Source of the DNA: Mycteria americana
Taxonomy: Eukaryota; Chordata; Aves; Ciconiiformes; Ciconiidae
DNA: 64,000 nucleotides
Direction: 5' to 3'
NCBI RefSeq assembly: GCF_035582795.1
Contig: NC_134371.1
Location: 48,401,001-48,465,000, forward strand
In this document: piece after piece, positions 47,936-62,100 of the stretch
Layout of the letters: each line of letters starts with the position of its first letter
Position numbering within the stretch: position 1 is the first letter of the stretch
The notes under the pieces: generated by a model
What the model saw: the letters and a program-made list of their open reading frames with translations, nothing else
Database searches by the model: none
What the model was told of the DNA's origin: nothing
Translations under genes and position numbers: made by a program

Positions 47936-49429
47936 TCTCATGCCTTCTCTGAGCGGTCTTGGGCCAGGCCTACTTGGAGAACGGGCTTAAGCAGTTCCTG
48001 TGCTGTTTTTCCCTCTCCTGCAGTCCCTTAGAAGGAATAAAAAGAAGAAAGATGAGCGGGAGAGAAATAGGAATCATCTTGCAACAGCACTTTGGTGCTT
48101 GTGTAGTCTTTCCTGGAAATTCCTCCACGGGTTCCCGATATCCTCTCTGCTGTTGGTTTCACCAGTATTTGTGATACGGGTACAGACCTTAATGTCTACA
48201 TGGCTTGTCTGCCCTCTCAGGGTCTCCATTAAGTCATTTAAATCAATAGGAGTTTGTCTGTGGTTTCAACGGGGCCAGTTTTTCACCCAGAAACACTAAG
48301 TGAATAGACAGAGCTTGCAGTGCTCATTTTAGGAGAGGCTGCTCTTGCGTGGGCAGCAAGCTTCCTCTCAGTGAAATCACAAAGAAGGACCTTGCCAGGG
48401 GATCTCCTCCCCTACTGCCTGGTTCTCGGTATTTTCCAGGACACTTAATGATTTGGGCAGAAGTTTGTCCTATGGAGGTTAAAAGTTCACGGTCAAATAA
48501 CTTCTCTTTTTTATTGAAAATTACAGAAGGAATATTGTTTCTCCTTGCACTCTTTCTCATCAAGCAAAATGCAGAACCTCTGCCCTGGCAAAAAGGCATG
48601 AACAGCAGCTCCAGCCCAGCAAGCGCTTTCAGAAGGGATCAGAGCCGCCTGGAGGTTTAAGTAAGAGTCCCTGCCACGGGGCCTGTCTTTGCGACCAAGA
48701 AAGTGGTCTGTAGAGCACAGGGCTGTCGCAGGCCCGCTCAGGTTTTCTCTACAAAGTCACCTCACAGGTTTTAGAGTTGCATTTTCCCCTGCCTGGGCCT
48801 GTGCTCGAGCACACCAGTTGCCCTTGTGTCCTCAGAGCAGGGGTTTATCCCTGCAATACCATGGGGCAATGCTAAATGCTAATGCTAAAATGAGGCTGGA
48901 TTTTAAAAGGTGATTGCAAAATCTCACTCCCTGCAGCTAGTTCAGGATGTGCTCTTCCTTGAAATATAAAGCTCAAGCAGAAGAAGATATGTTTTTAAAC
49001 TTCTCCAAGAATGCTTTCAAACTATTTTGTAGGTATACTGAAGGGAACAGTTAATATATCCCGTGGCAGAGGTGCTGTTATCGGCTGGAGGTAACACTGT
49101 TTGCAGGTTTCAGGGACTGGCAGGGCCTGATCGTGATGTCTAAGGCCAAATGATGATCTGGTGTCTCTGGCTGTGGCAGGCCATTCAGCTTCGTCGACCT
49201 GCTGCTGTGCTGGACCAGGTAGCTTCTCCGAGCAGAGTGTGTCCCCCTGTAAGGAATCTGATTTTGACTGGAAATTCCTCACAAATGGAGAATACATGAT
49301 TGTCCTTGGTAATTACCTGTGCCCTTTCTGTTGTATATACATGGCCTACTTCCTAGTCCAATTTGTCTGACCTTTTATGCCTTTCTCCCCACAAGATAAT
49401 TGCGTACTGTAATCAAGCTGTCTCTTATT
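47936..49429. other. Intergenic DNA, no gene seen
   Basis: Moderate GC content, with short overlapping open frames on both strands (for example 48349-48660, +) that match nothing I recognise. Confidence 0.6.
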
Positions 49430-50010
49430 TCTTTGATAAACTAAACAGATTGATCTGTTGTAAGCCTACCTTTCTCTATAAGGTATTTTCTACAGTGGTA
49501 AATAATCCTTGTGGTCTTTTCTAAATCCCCTCCAGCACTTCAACATGCCCTTTAACATGTGGGAAAAGATCTGTATATGATCCTCCAGTGCTGTTTCTGC
49601 CAGTGCCAGAGGTGATTTTACTTCTTTACTCCTCCTCTGTGCAGCTCTGCTTCCATAAACAGCCTTTTTTACACTTCTGTCAGAGAATCACTGCAGGAAA
49701 TAAAGAATAAGTCAATTCCTTATTCCCATTACGGTTTCTCAGTCCTTTGTAGGATACAGTCCCTCAGAGCTGTTCTTAGTATGGTTTTTTGAAACAGAAA
49801 GCTATGTGATACAAAGTCAAATGCCTCATGAGTCCAAATACCTTAAATCTAATTTGTCTGATAATGCCTACGTTCCATAAAACCATGCTGACTGGCACTA
49901 ATTATGTTTTCTATCCTTTAATCCCTGTATCAGGTTTTCCCATTATTTAAAACTTTGTTGTACCAACCAGTCTGAATTTTACCCAGACCATTCAGCTTAC
50001 CAATCAAAAA
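49430..50010 (-). mobile_element. Old CR1-like LINE fragment including reverse-transcriptase remnant
   Basis: Read on the minus strand, blocks of the CR1 reverse-transcriptase gene are recognisable although frames are broken. GTGCCAGTCAGCATGGTTTT (S-Q-H-G-F) lies at about 49885-49905, and GAGGCATTTGACTTTGTA (an A-F-D-x-V block) at about 49815-49832. The lower part (49490-49650) matches the familiar old-repeat text around AATAATCCTTGTGGTCTTTT and CAGTGCCAGAGGTGATTTTA read on the plus strand. No intact protein remains. Confidence 0.7.
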
Positions 50011-52539
50011 CTGAGTGTTTGACACTACTCTATACTCACTTTGAAGGCCACTTCACATTTAAAAAAGAAATGAGAGAAGCAATTATATCAGGGAAACTAC
50101 CTCTCTTGTTCTGTTGTCTGTTGTGCGGCTCAACAGCCTTTAAGCCTCACAATCTTTTGGGGTCCACATGCTATATATCCTGCCACCAAAGTGATGCAAG
50201 TTATACTAACAGAAATATGGAAATGCTTGTAAAAAGTGTGATGTGCTTTGCTGTTAGCTACCAGGCATCTTAGTAGTTAAAATGTATTGTTCCGAGTACC
50301 TGTGTAGCCACCAGGTACCAAAGCAGGGAATCTCCTGTCTGTCCCTCTGCCCTTCCCACCTGAGAAGTCCTTCTGATGCTGTTGAAGTACACAGAATGGC
50401 CAAATGTGTGTCTATGAGAGGGGTGCGAAGTTCCCCTTGTTTACGGTGTTCTTGGTTCCTCTTGGTGATTCTGCTATGTTTAAGGCTTGTTGCAAATGAA
50501 ACAAGGGGAACAGTTTTTTGACAGGTTGAAAATTTACCCTTACAAGAGCACCTTTTGCTTTTTGCAATGAGAATAAATTTAGACATTTAAATCCTAAGAT
50601 TTGTGGCAGGACTAACTGAAGGTTTATTTTAAAAAAAGGCAAATACATATTTTATAAACAGATGTGACAGAGGGTCTGGGACTCTGTGCTTATGTGACTT
50701 GAAGTAGGACAGCAATTACTTTTTTTTTTTCATTGCAATAATGAAAACTATACCTGTATGTGTTAACTGAACCAGAAAGGAGCATATGAGGAAACCAGAA
50801 TGACTTTTCTGCCCTTTGCTGTGCTTAATTGTAAAAACAAGAATGTTGTTGATTTTTTCTCTTAAATATTTTACCTTTCCTTCGAATGAGAGGCAGATAT
50901 GGTGCATCTGCTCTCAGCAGTTGAAAGAAATGGTGCCATAGATGTTGAATGAATTCATGTTCCCAACACAGATGTCATGTCTTGAACACTCCCACCTATT
51001 TCAGACTGTTATATTTTATGTTGTTCTTTCATATTTATTAAGGGCTCAGAGACTTACAGTGATGGGGACTATTAGTTTTAACTGTGATGTAACTTTGAGA
51101 CACTGCTTGAGCCACAGAGCCTCTTTGCTTTGGCTAGTCAAACCTAGTAGATTAAACTAGCTTTTTACATTTCCATGCACTTGGTGTGCATGGAAAAAAA
51201 CAGCACTAGATCCTTTAGCACTACTTCTAACATGCAGCTGGAGAGAACTTCAGAAAATGGGGTGGGGTATTTACTGGCATTATATCTTGACCTCCAGCTA
51301 ATGGGCTTAAGCAACAAAATCTTACCACAAATGGTGCATCTGTTTGCTTGTTTCAATCTCAGAAATACATATAAAGTAGAGTTAAAACATGACTGTCTGT
51401 AGTTTTTAAAATTACGTCAAAAATGTATCTGCTATTGTTTCTATTGATTCTCTGTTCAACTAAAATTCAGGAACATTTTGTCCCTCCATATATATCCAAG
51501 CATCATAACCGTGGAGTGAGGCAAGACAGCGTGATTCTTCACTGTTGAATAATTCATTCAGGCACTCTTATCTGAAAAGCATACAGAAATAAACATTTTA
51601 GGGAGATAATTTAGTTTTTGTAGATAAGATCTGGGAAAAAGGAAAGAAAAATTCCTTCTCGCAAACAAAATGCAACTCCAGTGCCACATTGTTGTCGAGT
51701 CTTTTGTTCTAGTTCATAGTCACTATGGCCTTGGTGCTGATAACAGAGCAGGGATGGAGCAGATAGCAAGATTTTGTTTGTGTTGATTAAAGAACATCAC
51801 TTCTTTTGAGAAATTGTGACAATGTTGGCATAAACCACTCTTCCCAAGTTGTCTGAGTTGAGGTAAAAAGCAAGAACATGGCAGAATAGTGCTCTACTTG
51901 CTTTGTCTGCCAAAAAAGTGGTATATCTGTAGAAGCAGCTAAAGAAATGTTTAGGATACAGGAGAATTTATTTCTACATCTAAAGGTAAATTCATAGGCT
52001 GAAAATTCTGTGTTCAAAATATAAATGTACTGAAATATCCTGTTTATTAGATCTATAAACTTATTGACAGAACTTAGTTCTTCTTTGTCTTGCTCCCTGT
52101 TTTGTAGCAAGTATCTCTAGTAGCAAGCAGTTAAGAGCACACTTTACCAGTAGTCTGCATGTATGATTATTCCTTTTTCTTTCCTGTGTCTAGCTCCCTG
52201 TTAATTCAATAGAATGGGACTGTATAAACCTCCAAGATCTGCACTTCTTTGGACATGAAAATCCACCTCCTAAAAGCTGTTGTGTTTTTTGTTAGTAAAG
52301 CCCTCTTGTTGCAGAGATGAGAGTCAGGTGAGTAGATATCAGTTATGATTGAGGCACCTGTTTAGCCTTGGGCTTGACTGAACAGGGAAAGGAAGATAAA
52401 TACTGGGTGAGATTAATGCTGACTCACCCCCAAGGTTTCTGCAGTCTTTTATGAGTGCACACACATAATTTTGGAACCAGACCCAGGTAAGGAGGTAACA
52501 AGATAATTGCAGAAAGACCCAGTGAAAGGGAAACGAGGT
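50011..52539. other. Intergenic DNA, no gene seen
   Basis: AT-rich, with only short chance frames. No clear repeat or RNA gene was recognised. Confidence 0.6.
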
Positions 52540-52780
52540 TCACTATGATGTAGAGCCTAAGAATGACCTCACTAGGTCAGACCAAGTTTTTTTAACTGGC
52601 AGTAGTTAAAAGTTAATGCCTAAAAAATGCTGTAAAAACAACAAGTATTGTAATATATTCTCCAAGTGCATTCCCAGCCTCCAACAGTTTTGAAGCTCAG
52701 GAGTTTCCTGAGTCAGAGTTTGCTTCACTGCATTTAGTAACTTGCAATGGATTTGTTTTCTGTTTGTTTTGTCACTTGAC
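52540..52780 (-). mobile_element. Old CR1-like LINE 3' end
   Basis: On the plus strand, CCTAAGAATGACCTCACTAG and the following GTCAGACCAAG (about 52557-52586) match the reversed tail of old sauropsid CR1-like repeats (the usual text is ATACTGGGTCAGACCAAAGG). CATTCCCAGCCTCCAACAG (about 52670-52688) matches a second landmark. The rest is too diverged to place. Confidence 0.55.
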
Positions 52781-54995
52781 ATTATGTAAATTCATAGCAT
52801 GCACAACATCCTTGTTTGCAAGCAATGAAGTACTGCTTTGCTGAGTTCGATATCTTGTGGTGGAGTGTCTGGGAGCTTTAGAAGTTTCTGTTTTATACTC
52901 TTTTGGTTTGTGTTCTTTGCAAAATGGAAGCAAGTGGGAGAAAGTTTGAGCAATCTTTCAACACTGAGCTATCTAGATTTCTAGATAATGTCTGGGACAC
53001 AAGAGAATGTAGTGTGAAGAACTCTGCACAGCATTGCCACACGCTGTCAGCAGCAGGAGGGAGGGATTTGGCAGTGATCCCACAAATTATAGCTGGAGGG
53101 CTGAATATGCAAAATCCATTAAGGAGTAATTCTGCATACAATCTCTATTGCCAATTACTGTATTTAACACAGTACAAGTGAGTAATCAATTACTTTCACA
53201 TTTGAAGAACTCTCACAGATATTTAACATTCAAATTATTATTTTTTAAAACAAATGGAAGAAGATTGGATAACTACTTTAAAAATTAGGTCAAGTGTTTT
53301 CTACAGAATTAGGATTGGAAGAAAACCTGATTTTTTCATTTTTGAGGAGGGTAGTCATACCACTGATGTAATAGTATTTTTATTAAGAGTTTATATTTGA
53401 AACAGAGTAGAATGTTAAAAACTTTCAAAAAGTCAGTGTTTTCTTGGTGTAACTCTTTGAAATAAAAACTGAGGTTATTTCATTGGAAGAGTGTTGCAAT
53501 CACATTAAATGAACGCTTATCTTTAAAACCCTAGCTTGGCCACTTTTTGGACTGGTTAGAATGTTATGTCAGTTCACAAAATTGCTTTTCACCTAGAAAA
53601 GTTAAAAAGATTTCTTGTCCAGAAGGTGTACAGTAATTTAGAATATTGCTCCCTTGTGAGACCCGGGCCCTTCTGAGGAACTGAAATCAAGGTAAAGGAG
53701 GACAGTTTTGAGGTGGGGGAAGGTTTTTTATTTGTCTCATTGAAGGGCCGAAGAAGAGTTCCCTTGGGTTTGCTGCAGCGGGATTGTTTGACTTTGTTGT
53801 TGTTGTTACGCTGTGCCACCCTGTTCCTTTTGTGGAGTGTACAGTGAAGCAGGGGACGGCTGTGACAGTCAGGTTCAGGGCTGGCAGCAGCAAGACGAGC
53901 CACCACACCTTCTCTTGTTCATTGCAAACAAAATGAAAGCCTTCACTGTTTTTCACAACAACCCTGGGAAAAATTTTGATGTAGGTTATTCGGATTCTAA
54001 GAGACTCTAATGTTTTTGGTGTGTAGAAATCTTGACCAGAGAGTCCTAAAGAACGGCTGAAACATTGTTAAATGTCCTAAACTGTAAAAGAAGAGTAATT
54101 ATAAAACAGGGTAGAGAGTAGTAATAAAACAGATGAGGGAGAAATATTGGGAACCTTACTGAATTGGTAGAACATTTTTAAAATCTCATAGAATTTTATA
54201 AAAGATTGTTTACATAGGTATTGTTTCCACTCTTAATGACAAAAACTTAATTTCAAGGTAGCATTTTGTATGATTTATCAAAATGAATATGTGAAACAAT
54301 AGACCAACAGCATGAAGCACAGATGAAACGAGCTTCTTTTGTTGGAGCCTGTGAAGAGTATGTAATCAGAGCTCAAGTCTATGACACTTGAAAAGAAAAA
54401 CTGTCAGTTCTGAACCACAAGATTAACATCCCTGCCTGTACTTAAAAGATGAATACCTCTTTTTAGTTGAATCTTTCCTGCAGTTGAACTGTCAAGCACA
54501 GACATCTTGAAAGCATGTTTTTTGAGCATCTTAAAGGAGCTATCCTCAGGCTCCTGGCTTTTTATGGAAAGAGACAGAAGTCCACAGTCTAGATAAAGGA
54601 ATGTAGAACAGTGCATCTTCTAGGTCACCCTGAGATTATGGCCCATACACAAGTTGTACAAAGAAGCACCTTAAATTTCATATAGTATGCTTGATCAATT
54701 TAATTCTTGATAATTTGATTTCCCAACTTTAAAGAGGTCACAATTAGATTGAATTAAAAGCATAGACTTTTTGGAAAATATACCGATGGCAGGTTTAAAA
54801 GCAAAAGTATGAGAAGTTTTGTGGCTAATGCGGGCCTACTTTTCCATCCCATTTAATCTGTTTTGCAATTTGAAGTTCATAATCTGCAGATATGTCTAAA
54901 TACTGTTGCCAGATAAAAAAACTCAGAAGGGCATAGTGTATTTCTGGACTGACTGTAGTCTTTCAATATCCCTCCACTTAGCAGGGGTTAGAGAG
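52781..54995. other. Intergenic DNA, no gene seen
   Basis: AT-rich with a slightly GC-richer patch at about 53640-53910. Opposing open frames there resemble no known protein. Confidence 0.6.
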
Positions 54996-55310
54996 AACAC
55001 ACAGCCAGTCTCTTCTCAGAGGTGTACAATAAAAAACAAGGGGATACAGTCAAACGATGTGACAAATGAAGTTCCAATTGAATGTGAGCGACAAATTCAT
55101 GGTGAGGGTGGTTCAGCACTCAAAACAGGTTGCTCAGCAGCTGTAGAACCTCTGTTCTTGAGGTTTTTTGCAATTCAGCTGGAAAAGACACTGATCAACC
55201 TAATCTAACTGTAAAGTTAGCCATGCTTTGAGTCGGACATTGGACTTGATGATCTCCTGTGGTCAACCCCACCTACATTTTTTTGAAACTATGCATGACA
55301 GAAGCTTCCA
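54996..55310 (+). mobile_element. CR1 LINE 3' end (avian type)
   Basis: CR1 3' landmarks appear in order: GGTGAGGGTGGTTCAGCACT (about 55101), ACAGGTTGCTCAGCAGCTGT (about 55124), a TTGAGG block, ATGCTTTGAGTCGGACATTG (about 55223-55242), and GGACTTGATGATCTCCTGTG plus GTCAACCCCACCTA. The last block is the classical CR1 end in which a gene-free tail warns of GATGATCT followed by CCAACC-like text. It is younger-looking than the other fragments but still coding-dead. Confidence 0.85.
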
Positions 55311-55589
55311 CGAGATACCGTTGTTTGTTTTGTAAGGAGCAATGTAATTCCCATACAAGATCAAATTAAAAATATTCAAACAGTTCAGTACACTGGTCTT
55401 TGGCAATAAGCAGCAACCAAAGTTTCACAGGAGGATGTAAGAAACACCCCTGAAGACAGATTTAGGAACAGTTGCTTCTGCGGTGTTGAGCTTTTTTTGA
55501 TATCTGATATAGCTTGCTTAAATGTAAGTCTGCAGACATGAGACTTAGTCTCTCTTCAAAATCAGTGGCATTAGTCATAAGTCTAAGTG

Positions 55590-56180
55590 TCCAATCGTTT
55601 CATGATTCCTTTTAAAGTGCTATCCCAAATTACTTCCCGTGGAAAAGAGTTGCATAGTTTAATTAGGCACTTTGTAAAAAGTATTTCCTTTGATTGGTTT
55701 AAAATACTTCTCCTTTTTGTCCCCTTGTTTTTGAATTACGATGCAGGAAAACTAAAAGTTTGTCATCTACCATTTTTCTACTAATCATTAATATGTGCAA
55801 TTCTGTCTTACTTATAACTTTTCTAAATGAAAAAAAAATCACCAAAATATCACCCTTTTAAGTGTTTATATTTAGAAATGCTTTTCACATGTCAATAAAC
55901 TCTGTCATCCTCTCCAAAACTTCTAGTGCAATGTCACCTTTCATAGGCAGTGATCAGTCTGGTACTTTCTGTTCCAAATGAAGCTCCATCATTTAGTTAC
56001 CTTAAAGGAGTTATAATGTTTTGTGTATTATTTTGCATCTCATTCCTTGCAGATCCTAATATTTTGGGATATTGCTGTCTTAAGCTGACAAAGTCTGGCT
56101 GATATCAAAAGAAGATATTTCATAATTTTCAATCCCAATTGCCCATAGTAGGCCAAAAGGAGAGTCTTCTCCTTACTGAA
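55590..56180 (-). mobile_element. Old CR1-like LINE fragment
   Basis: The plus-strand text GAAAAGAGTTGCATAGTTTA, then ATTAGGCACTTTGTAAAAAG and TATTTCCTTTGATTGG (about 55640-55697) is a diverged copy of the common old-repeat text with GAGTTCCAGAGTTTAATTAC and GTGAAGAAGTATTTTCTTTT. A later landmark is the stretch from TAATGTTTTGTGTATTATTT to GATCCTAATATTTTGGGAT (about 56012-56070). The repeat reads antisense to a CR1-type element. Confidence 0.65.
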
Positions 56181-59100
56181 AACTAATTTCTCACCCACTC
56201 ACCCCTTTTTTTTTCTGCTCAGTTAATTTTTGACTGGATCAGGTCCTGAATCCAAATTGCTGTAGGGTCTTACTCATATTTAGGCTAGTGCAACCAAACT
56301 AGTGGTGGTGATCGTCAGCATGATGACAGAGCCACCTCTCCCATGCTTGCATCAATTGAAAGTGTCTGTGAAACCAGTTACTCCTGAGAGCTGACCTTTT
56401 TTAAACCACAGATGCACACTCAGCAGAGGCCTTTACTGAGCTTAGAACAGTGACTGTTAATTGCCTACTTAGTAACATGCACACTAAACTTATAGTGGAT
56501 TTAATAACTTCATCTAAATGGTCATTGTTCAGCATGTCACACAGCAAAAATTTCCTGTAGGAAGTTGAAAGCAGTTAGCTTCTTTCTGGAAGTCTTTGAT
56601 ATTTATACAGCCTGACCTGGATTTTCCAAGTTGACTGAAAAATATTTTCCATTTCCCTGAACATTTGAAGTGTATTTGATAACCACATTTAGGACTTCCT
56701 TTAGAGTATCCTTGATTGAAAAGTGTATTCAAGTAAATCTTTATTCCCAGAAAGAAAGGTTGTCTTAACATTCTTTTAAATGCAAAGACCTGTACTGTAG
56801 AAATAAATGAGACTTGTCAGAGATTACACAGGATACAGGATTCATATACTTCCTTATAAAGGAAGATGTGATGATGGGCTATATCTCTCCTACCATGGCC
56901 CTGCAGTGCTTTGCAGCCATATCCCTTTCCTTTTCAGGTTATTGCAAATGGCATTTAGGATCAGCCATCCATAAATCACCAATATCATCAGAAGCCAATT
57001 GAAATATACATTTGCTCACTATGGAAAGTTATAAAAGCTTTTGATGTGGGGGAAGTTCAGCATATTCTGTCTTTAATGAAAAGCATTGAATAAAAGAGAG
57101 AATTTTTCACTTCTTGTTAATATTAGTTATAGAAAACACCTCTTCTGCTCCTCTCCTGTTTGAAAATTCTCACTTGTGCATCTGTTCTGGACTACCTGTC
57201 TTATGGCCCCATCAGCCACATCCCAGGTGCAGCCATGAACTCCAGTATGTGCTTCCTATGTTACTAAGATAACACCTCTTCAGTGTCTTCTACCTCAGCG
57301 ACGGCATTAACCAAGAGCCACGCTGGGTGGAACAGCGGGGTACCTGGTGCACAGGACAGACCCAGGGCTGTGAGCTGCGTCAGGATGGTTCAGTGCTCAC
57401 TGCCGCTGGAGAAAGCCTGCAGACTGGAGCCAGGCGCTTTCCCTAAGGAACCTGGTGAGCACATCTAAAGCTGTAGATGAATGTGTGCTCTGAGTTACAT
57501 TCAGCAGTTTTACCATGCAAGCGATACATATTGGTATGTCAGCAGCTTCCCAGCATTGTTTTGAAACAGCAAGTTGGTTAAGAACACATGCTGTTCCTGT
57601 CATCTGGTATTATCACCCACTTGCTCAACAACAACAAAAAAACCCTCAAAAAACCCCAAAATTTTGTGTCAAAATCCATGACTCAAGAACATAAATCTAC
57701 AAATTGCTGCTGTTTGTCTTCCTACTGTCTTCTCATAAAGAAATTGCTTAGGAAATAATTTTTCTGTGATAATCTAGAGTCAGCTGGTTTAGACACATAT
57801 CTGTGTAACATCAACATTCATGTCAACCAACAGCTGTGCCTTTTTAGAGAAGCATAACTATAGTGTGAACTGACAGCCATCCTCACAGCTATTTAATACC
57901 CTGACCTAAATTTGGGGGTTTGTCACCACTGCCAACACTACTACTATTTGCTTCTAAGATTAAAGGGGGAAATAATGTCTCTATCTGCATGCAGTTGTAA
58001 AGCTGTGCCAGGTAGGTTTTACTCTGTTAATGACTAAAATCCGTAAACTGTTTAAGTAAAAGCTGGTGCTGCTTATGATGGTGTTTTAGGACAGTAGAAG
58101 ACATTATTTTTAATATTACTAATAGCTCAATTTAATTTGATGGACCTTTAATTTACCTTTGTTAACAAATTTGTCTCCTTTCTGAATGGTTGAGTTGCAA
58201 TGGTATCGACAAGGTAAGAAGTAACTAAATAAGTTGATTCCTCATCTTTTTGCACCAGACATAAGTCATCCCAAAGGCTAAGATCCATTTTGTTAGTCTT
58301 TAAAAATTACCATGATGCTCACCTAAAGCAACAATCTGAGCCAGAAAATCATGTGTTAACAAAACACAATGCTTTTTAAGTGTGTAAGTAAATTCAGTGC
58401 ACTTCATTGAGGCTTCAGTAAGTCTTTTCAGGACTGTGACCCAACCCTATGCCACCAGCAAGATGTGTGACTGTAGAGCTCTGGGGTTGTACGTGCAGAA
58501 ATGTTGTGGAGAGGAGACCGAGTAGCAGCTTGTGAGACAGTGGAAGGATGGCCATGAAAGTGCCAGGAGTCATGAAGCACAGTGACCTAGGTTCTCAAAA
58601 AGTTTTCCAGATGCAGCAGTTTCCCTGCAAAGGTTTTCCTCTTGGTTTTGTGCATAAAATCCTAAAAATTGCCACAAAATTGCACTTGATCCTAAGCTGA
58701 GACACCCCAGACTCATAAATGAAAGTTGTTTCTGAATTAGTCTCGTCTTGTTTTCATGCTGCATTCTGATTTGTAAAGAGGCATTAAATATGTTCTGTGT
58801 GCTTGGGAGTGTTAATGCTCTACTGGAAGAGCTGTGGTACAGCACACAAGCTGGGTGCTAGATTTTGTTCCAGAGAAGAAAATTGTGCTAAATTTGAAAA
58901 GTATATGAGGCACTTTTGGACTTTTGAGAGATCTGTTAGCATGAAAATAAAAAGATAGTTTTTTAGCCCTATACTAGAGAGATTTAAAATATCATTACCA
59001 TCAGTGATGTGCAGAAATCTTCAAAATAGTTATAAATATCACAGTCATTACAAAATAGTAAAAGCAGTCAGGCAGTGCAACTAGCAACTGAGAACTAGGG

Positions 59101-62100
59101 ATTCTGAAACCTACTTTTTGACTCAGTCTTTTCTAATATGCCTTTTAGCAATTGACTTTACTTGTCCGTCTGTCCTGTATTTTGCCTTGTTACACTGTTT
59201 TATCTTACAGGCATATAGTGCAGCTTAATTCCTGTAAATCACTTAGTAACTACTAGGAGAAAGACGCTGGGGCAGAAGGGTTCTCTTCCTCATATGGTGG
59301 TAGTTTGAGTGCAGGTAGATAAAGCATATGTATGAGTAAAATGCTGGGAAAGAAACTTTTCCAAAATTTGATCAAGTGTTCTTTAATCTGTTTTGTTTCT
59401 GGGCTTTTTGTGGATTTTGCATATCTTGGTTTAATTGAAGGTCAGTCTTACATTTATGTGAGAAAAGCCAGTCTTATTCTTTTCCTGGATGAAGTTGGGA
59501 AACCTCAGGAATCTCATGCAAGTCATTTTGTGACATTTCCATCACAGCTTCCGAGCAGTGGATGCAGTCTTAGGCATACTCTGAACAATACTCTGTCACC
59601 TAAACAAGGAGAACTAAAAGAAAAACATCCTTCTTTCGAAGATGTCTGTTGTCTATGGGCCAATAACTGTTATTTTGCTAAGAACTGGGAGGTAGTTGCA
59701 AGCCTTCACAAGCCTCCATGTATACAATGGGGATCCATTTTTTTCTAGAATGGTATTTGATTACATGTTCATCTAGACTTTATTTTTTAGCTTGCTTGAG
59801 CCGGAACTCCCAAATAATCCATGCCACCTACACATTAAATCTCACTTTGTCTAAGTTGGTTGAGCCAGGGGCTCTCCAGGAGGAGTGACTCCAGCATGGG
59901 GATAGCCAGGTTCACAAGAAAGTCCTACCCCTCTAGGCTCTGTGGGTGCAGCTGGCTCCAGGAACTTGAGCATAAACTCAAGCACAGCTACAGCATTACC
60001 TATGTGAGCTTAATTTGCTTCAGTTTCATGTGGTTTAAAGAACAAATTTTTTGATGCAGAAAACCCCAACCAAACTCTGTATGAGGATGTGTGTCTCCTT
60101 TATTCATACAGAAATAAAGTGAATCCCGTATTCCAGTATTCCTTCTATTTCATAAGATATCATGAGCCACCATTACTGTAGCTGTCTGCAGAGAGAGGCT
60201 AGTGCTGCATTCATGGGAACTGAGCCTCTGTCCAGTTAAACCATAGGAGGGGCTTGCAGAGATGTCCTTGAACGCTTTCTGTATCTCCAATTGTTGCAGT
60301 TTGCAGGAAGTAAAATGGTTTTGCAAGGACCAAGGTTAGCTGGAGCCAGACTGTACTTCTAATTCTGTAGTTCAACAATACTGTGATATTGTAATGCTTC
60401 TGTAAGTAGATGTGAATGTGAGAGGAGGGAGGAGATGGGAAATAAATGTAAGTTTGGAGGGAAGGTGAGGAAACGCACATAAGGCAGGAAAGAAATGAAC
60501 TTAAAAGCAGAGCACAGCAAATAAAAATAGAAGCAGAAAAGGAAGTAAGAAAACAACAAGTAAAAAAAGACAATTTTTTTCTTTAATTTGATCCGATTAG
60601 TCATAAGTACTTGGTTCCAGTGCAACTGAGTCTGCAAGCTGGAGATGCTGATAGTCTGCAGTGCAGAAAACGGGCATTGGGTTGCTCACTTCTTCACAGA
60701 TTCACATGCTACAGCCATAGTGACTAGGGAGAGAGAATGAGAAAGAACGCAAAAGAAAGGCTTAGATCAGTAGGGTGAGACTGTAACTTAAACCTACTAA
60801 GTATCAGAGATTTTGTAATACATCATGAGATCGTATGGAAAATTGTGCAAGTTTTGCTGAGATTTTCTTATTTTCTTCTGCTGAATTTTGACCTTATTTA
60901 TCCTACCCATACTACTGACATGTCCAGGGGAGTAGTGGCTCCTGGAAACAACCTGCTTATTATTTACTGGACGCTTGAATTTCATGCGGTCATGTGGTGG
61001 GAGAAGCAGCTTTATGGAAAAACAGTTAGATTGCAGTGGCTGGCTCTGAAACTCAGATTCCTGGACAGTGGGAGCCTGGGTTTGCCCCGCAAGCTCACTG
61101 CGCAGCCCATGAGGAGTGGAGCAGGGAACCATCCAAATTCTTGGTGATTGCTGCTGAGACCTAAGTGGTACATGGGTATGTTCGAAATCCAGTTCTTCCT
61201 GCAAGGAACTCTTTCCATCCATTTGTGATCTTGTAGTGTGAGAGACCTTTTCATCAGAAAGACAGCAGGAGTAATTTAACAGTCAGGACAAGAGGTGGTA
61301 GGGTTTTCACAATGTGTGAGTTAAAGCATCATCCAGGAATTAAGAGATCCAGGTTTAACTTCTTCCTGTGCCAGAAAGAATTTAAATAGTTTTCCCTCCA
61401 AATTGCAGCAATCACTAGCTATCCAATTTGCTGTGGGAGAGAGGCTCTCCCGTTTTCCTGCAGGATAACCAGAGTGGCTGGGGCATTCATATGGAAGAAG
61501 GTTTCATTGGTTCTGTTTCAGGATCATTAAATAATCATTGGATAAAACACATATCTAAATTCTGTCTCAGGTGGGCTTGGGCTTGTCTCTTGATAGAGTG
61601 GCAAAGCATTTGAATTGTGCTTATTTTACAGAGCACATATTAAATAATTAACAGGATACAGGAATCTGGCTTGCAGTCAGAGGACATAAATCTTGTGGTC
61701 CTAGAGGTCACTGTCTTCTAAGACGGAAGCAAACAAATCTATCTAAAAGCACAGTTTCAAAATTATTTGTGCTGACTGACCAAAATATGTTAAAAGCAAG
61801 TTAGTTCAACATCATGTTGACCTTTTCTCTCTGATGGTGGTTATCATTGATTCAGTTACCTTAATTCCTTTCTGCAAGTACGGAAGGTTAATATATAAAG
61901 TATTTTTATTTAGCATATGGCTTTTTGGACTGTATTAACCCATTCTAAATATTCTATTTCATTATTACTAATCGAATCTGTCTTCAGCTGTGTGGGTTTT
62001 ACAACTGATTTAAAAAAAAAGAAAGAAGCAAAGAAAACTTAAATATGTCCTCAGCTTCAGAGGAGCTGAGCACAGTGCAACAATTGCAAACTTCAGTGGG

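Noticed and set aside
59332-59748. 138-codon open frame with a hydrophobic N-terminal part
   Set aside because: The composition mimics a signal or membrane segment, but there is no recognisable family and no sign of neighbouring exons.
60797-61222. 141-codon open frame on the minus strand
   Set aside because: No motif, overlapping open frames on the other strand, and no poly(A) or promoter context.
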